Below, in pieces: positions 5,361 through 7,913 of a DNA stretch of 7,913 nucleotides; positions within the stretch are counted from its first letter, which is position 1, and every line of letters begins with the position of its first letter. Below the pieces are notes generated by a model. The model saw only the letters and a list, made by a program, of their open reading frames with translations, was not told where the DNA came from and ran no database searches. Origin of the DNA: DASPJQ01 sp035299065 (GTDB taxonomy: Bacteria > Bacteroidota > Bacteroidia > Flavobacteriales_D > UBA2798); contig DATGXI010000056.1 in NCBI GenBank assembly GCA_035299065.1, positions 1 to 7,913 of the forward strand, in the 5' to 3' direction. The position numbers and the translations under genes are program-made.

Positions 5361-5801
5361 GTGGTTTATTTAATACAGGCAATATAACCATTTCCTGTCA
5401 ATTTGTGGTTATTAAACGTTAAACCCATTGTGTGAATAGGCAGGAAGGGAGTTTTAAAGTGCCGCTATCTTAATTGTATTGCGTAAATAAAAAAGGAATG
5501 TGCCTGCGACTAAAATTTAGCTGGCTAAAAAAATTAAAAATTCACCCTTAAAACACCACAACAAACGTAAAGGCATTTACCCCTAAATAAAAAAATAATT
5601 TATTTTTTATCAGGTACGTATAGTTTATTTCAGTGTAAAACCACAGACTTGCTTGCGCTAAATCATTTAAGGCTAAGTGCTTGTAGTATGCATGCAGACT
5701 AATCAAAAAAAATATTTTTTTATTGTTAGTTTTTGGTTCACCGCAAAATCAAAACCCTTTCTATATTGTGGGCGTATATGGTGCAACCAAACCAATCAGC
5801 C
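5361..5801. other. AT-rich intergenic region between divergent genes
   Basis: About 440 bases with no credible gene on either strand, lying between the VOC gene (minus) and the large secreted protein (plus), so it should hold both promoters. Visible dyads are ATAACCA 5384-5390 with TGGTTAT 5406-5412 upstream of the VOC gene, TTTAGC 5516-5521 with GCTAAA 5524-5529, and a near-palindromic A/T run at 5587-5610. A TATATTG at 5762-5768 has no well-spaced TTG partner, so I assign no promoter. The frame of the large gene is open from 5730, with an in-frame ATG at 5778. Confidence 0.5.
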
Positions 5802-7913
5802 ATGGTAACAACTAATAAAATCAAAAGTTTTTTAGGAATTGCCTTTATGCTTATTATAAGCAGTCATGTGGCAGTTGCCCAGTGCGGACCAGGTACACCA
5901 ACCTTTATAGTTGATTTAACCGGAGCTCCTGACAGTACCTGGAACAGTCCCAGCGTTTCGCGTAACGACAATTGTTGCGGAACTTCGGCTCCTGATAAAT
6001 GCGTTTGTTTTATCATAACCCTTGACCCCGGTGCCGTTGGAATACAGTTTGACATTATAGCAGGTGCTGTACCTGGGGGTGCATTGTTTTACCAGGTTGG
6101 TTGTGGTCCGGCAACTGCACTTGGTGACCCTATATGTTTAAGTGGAGTAGGACCGCACATCATTACATTTTGTAAACCGGGTAACAATTCAAATGTATAT
6201 GAAATTACATCAATACCCGGTCCAACAGCAGGAACTGATGAAGTGGTGAGTGATGGATGTAGCGGAACATTAACTGCAACAGGCTACGATCCCACCACAC
6301 TTACATGGACAAGCATTGCACCTGGTGCAACCGGTGCATATAACAGTTATTTATCCTGCACCTCGGGGTGTACAACAACAACGGTTACACCCGATTCATC
6401 ATGGCCAACCTTTGTTGATTACCTGGTTTGCGGTTTAACACTTGCGCCATGCAGCAGCACCATTGAATGCGATACTGTGCGTGTGTATTATTATCCTTTG
6501 CTAACGGTTTCAATAGTACCCACCACGCCAACGGTTTGTTTTGGCTCAGCAACCACAACCATTACCGCAGCAGGTGGTGGTGGCCTTGCTCCCTATACGT
6601 ATTTATGGAATACCGGTGCAACAACGGCATCCATTAATGTTGGTGCAGGCACCTATTCGGTTGTAATGAATGATCAAACCGGGTGTGCACCTGTAAGCAC
6701 AAGTGTAACAGTAACTGCATTTACTAACCCTATAACCGCTAACGCAGGAACCGATATTACTACTTGTTTTACCTCACCAACGGTAACATTAAATGGAAGT
6801 GTTACAGGTGTAACAACGGGAATATGGTCGGGTGGTGGTGGAACATTTACACCTTCAACAACAGCCTTAAATGCAACCTATACACCAACCGCTGCCGAAA
6901 TTGCTGCAGGATCGGTAACACTAACCCTTACAACAACGGGTAATGGCACCTGCCCGGGTGATGATGATAACATTACTATTTTCTATAACACCTTTGATGG
7001 TGTCTTAAATGTGACTGCAACTCCTGTTTTATGTTTTGGAAGTACATTGGGTGGAAGCGCAACCGCTACACCAACAGGAACAGGTCCATACACCTATAGC
7101 TGGAGCACAGGTGCAACCACATCATCAATTACAGGAGTAGGAACAGGAACGTACACGGTTACCGTTACCGATGCCATTGGCTGTACAGCCACAGGTTCCG
7201 CCTTTGTAAGCCAACCACCAATTTTATCAGTTGCAACATCATTTTCACCTGCACTTTGTTCAGGAACAAGTACTGGTGGTGCCAGTGTTTCCGTTGCGGG
7301 AGGAACGCCTCCTTATTCGTTTTCATGGTCACCGGGTGGGGCTACAACAAGCAGTATTAGCGGTGTTGCAGCTGGTTTTTATTCCTGTACCGTTACCGAT
7401 GCCAACGGATGTTTGATTAACGGGAACGTGACGGTAACACAGCCGGCAGCATTGTCAGTTAGCGTTAGTCAAACCCCCGTTAGTTGTGCCGGTGGAAACG
7501 ATGGAATTGCCACAGCAACACCTGCAGGAGGCACAGCACCTTATACCTATAGCTGGAGTCCATCGGGAAGTACTGCGTCCAGTTCAACAGGACTAACAGC
7601 CGGTTCTTATACCGTAACGGTTACCGATGCCAATGGATGTACAGCGAACAATACCATTACGGTTACCCAACCCCTTCCACTGGCTATTTCGGTCATCAGT
7701 AACAATGAAACCTGTGCCGAGTTAAACAATGGCGCAGCCAGTGCTGGTGTATCGGGTGGAACAACGCCTTATACGTATACATGGTCACCGGGTGGCGCAA
7801 CCACGTCAACGGTAACAGGATTGTCAGCCGGATCATATACCGTAGTGGTTACCGATAATGAAGGCTGCCAGATTACAGGATTTGCAACCATAACTCAACC
7901 GTTGCCACTGGAT
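5802..7913 (+). CDS. Large secreted SprB-repeat adhesin-like protein (3' end outside window)
   Basis: The first 704 residues of a much longer protein; no stop occurs before the window ends. From ATG 5802 the start MVTTNKIKSFLGIAFMLIISSHVAVA is a Sec signal peptide with likely cleavage before Gln27. The in-frame ATG 5778 would add eight residues. A cysteine-rich N-terminal domain (28-235) contains NDNCCGTSAPDKCVCFIITLD (56-76), VGCGPATALGDPICLSGVGPH and TFCKPGNN, a combination I recall from the N-termini of very large Bacteroidota surface proteins. Next come a SprB-type repeat (about 234-309), an Ig-like domain beginning ITANAGTD (311-400), then four SprB repeats (402-702) with APYTYSWSPGGATTSS, AGTYTVTVTDANGCTA and ITVTQP signatures. 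Such proteins usually end in a type IX secretion domain and act in adhesion or gliding; here the C-terminus is not visible. Codons favour ACA, GCA and GGT, matching the Thr/Ala/Gly-rich repeats. Confidence 0.94.
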   Translation, partial: MVTTNKIKSFLGIAFMLIISSHVAVAQCGPGTPTFIVDLTGAPDSTWNSPSVSRNDNCCGTSAPDKCVCFIITLDPGAVGIQFDIIAGAVPGGALFYQVGCGPATALGDPICLSGVGPHIITFCKPGNNSNVYEITSIPGPTAGTDEVVSDGCSGTLTATGYDPTTLTWTSIAPGATGAYNSYLSCTSGCTTTTVTPDSSWPTFVDYLVCGLTLAPCSSTIECDTVRVYYYPLLTVSIVPTTPTVCFGSATTTITAAGGGGLAPYTYLWNTGATTASINVGAGTYSVVMNDQTGCAPVSTSVTVTAFTNPITANAGTDITTCFTSPTVTLNGSVTGVTTGIWSGGGGTFTPSTTALNATYTPTAAEIAAGSVTLTLTTTGNGTCPGDDDNITIFYNTFDGVLNVTATPVLCFGSTLGGSATATPTGTGPYTYSWSTGATTSSITGVGTGTYTVTVTDAIGCTATGSAFVSQPPILSVATSFSPALCSGTSTGGASVSVAGGTPPYSFSWSPGGATTSSISGVAAGFYSCTVTDANGCLINGNVTVTQPAALSVSVSQTPVSCAGGNDGIATATPAGGTAPYTYSWSPSGSTASSSTGLTAGSYTVTVTDANGCTANNTITVTQPLPLAISVISNNETCAELNNGAASAGVSGGTTPYTYTWSPGGATTSTVTGLSAGSYTVVVTDNEGCQITGFATITQPLPLD
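6501..6728 (+). repeat. First, diverged SprB-type repeat
   Basis: Residues about 234-309 carry the repeat skeleton TVCFGSATTTITAAGG, APYTYLWNTGATTAS, GAGTYSVVMNDQTGC and TSVTVTA. It is separated from the other repeats by the Ig-like ITANAGTD domain (6732-7001) and is less like them than they are like each other. Confidence 0.75.
7005..7907 (+). repeat. Tandem SprB repeats, 228-base period
   Basis: Four contiguous units start at Leu402, Leu475, Leu551 and Leu627 (7005, 7224, 7452, 7680). The first is 219 bases (73 residues); the next three are exactly 228 bases (76 residues). A further unit begins at 7908, so the array continues beyond the window. Each unit holds one Cys near its start (LC, SC or TC), a GG-T-x-PY-x-(Y/F)-x-WSPGG turn, a TVTDxxGC segment and a closing VTQP or ITQP. 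Recurrent DNA words such as GTTACCGATGCCAA show recent common origin. Confidence 0.93.

Noticed and set aside
5733..5768. Bacteroidota-type promoter upstream of the giant protein
   Set aside because: TTG 5733-5735 and TATATTG 5762-5768 are 26 bases apart, beyond the usual 17-23, and the -7 box is imperfect.
5864..6055. 63-codon minus-strand open frame, and a 61-codon plus-strand frame at 7231-7416
   Set aside because: Both overlap the long continuous reading frame of the secreted repeat protein and have no independent support.
7005..7913. CRISPR-like or non-coding tandem array
   Set aside because: The repeats are protein-coding, in one open frame, with a 228-base unit; they are SprB domains.

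Overview
The window looks like a piece of a Bacteroidota chromosome (Flavobacteriales or Sphingobacteriales type). It is AT-rich and weak in Shine-Dalgarno sites. It carries family signatures typical of that phylum: a gliding-motility-associated C-terminal (CHU_C / type IX secretion type B) domain, SprB-type adhesin repeats, a phylum-typical N-terminal cysteine-rich domain, an ECF sigma factor paired with a membrane-anchored putative anti-sigma protein, and a lactate-dehydrogenase-like malate dehydrogenase. Assignments rest on reading the translations; no database search was possible.

Left part (1-1193, all minus strand): the first 12 codons of an exported protein leave the window at base 1. 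Upstream of it is a GC-rich, hairpin-rich intergenic stretch (38-243). Next come two overlapping paralogous genes (244-711 and 708-1193) for small secreted or lipid-anchored proteins. Each has Cys-x-Cys immediately after the signal sequence and resembles the TIMP/netrin-like OB-fold family. A 19-bp inverted repeat and a rho-independent terminator separate them from mdh (1379-2323, minus), the one clear housekeeping gene.

Centre (2450-4674, plus): a two-gene operon, divergent from mdh. An ECF sigma factor overlaps by 8 bases a 489-residue protein with a duplicated 33-residue cytoplasmic N-terminus, one transmembrane helix, an Asn-rich spacer, two Ig/PKD-like domains and a complete gliding-motility C-terminal domain. 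I read this as a sigma/anti-sigma pair whose periplasmic half imitates a type IX secretion substrate. It is the most interesting locus here, and a strong terminator closes it.

Right part (4675-7913): a repeat-laden intergenic stretch with heptad repeats, a minus-strand VOC-superfamily protein (4968-5360), a gene-free AT-rich region (5361-5801), and the 5' 704 codons of a very large secreted, cysteine-containing SprB-repeat protein that runs off the end. The SprB repeats settle into an exact 228-base period. The sigma/anti-sigma pair and the large adhesin-like protein both point to type IX secretion and surface biology, but no regulatory link between them can be shown from this window.
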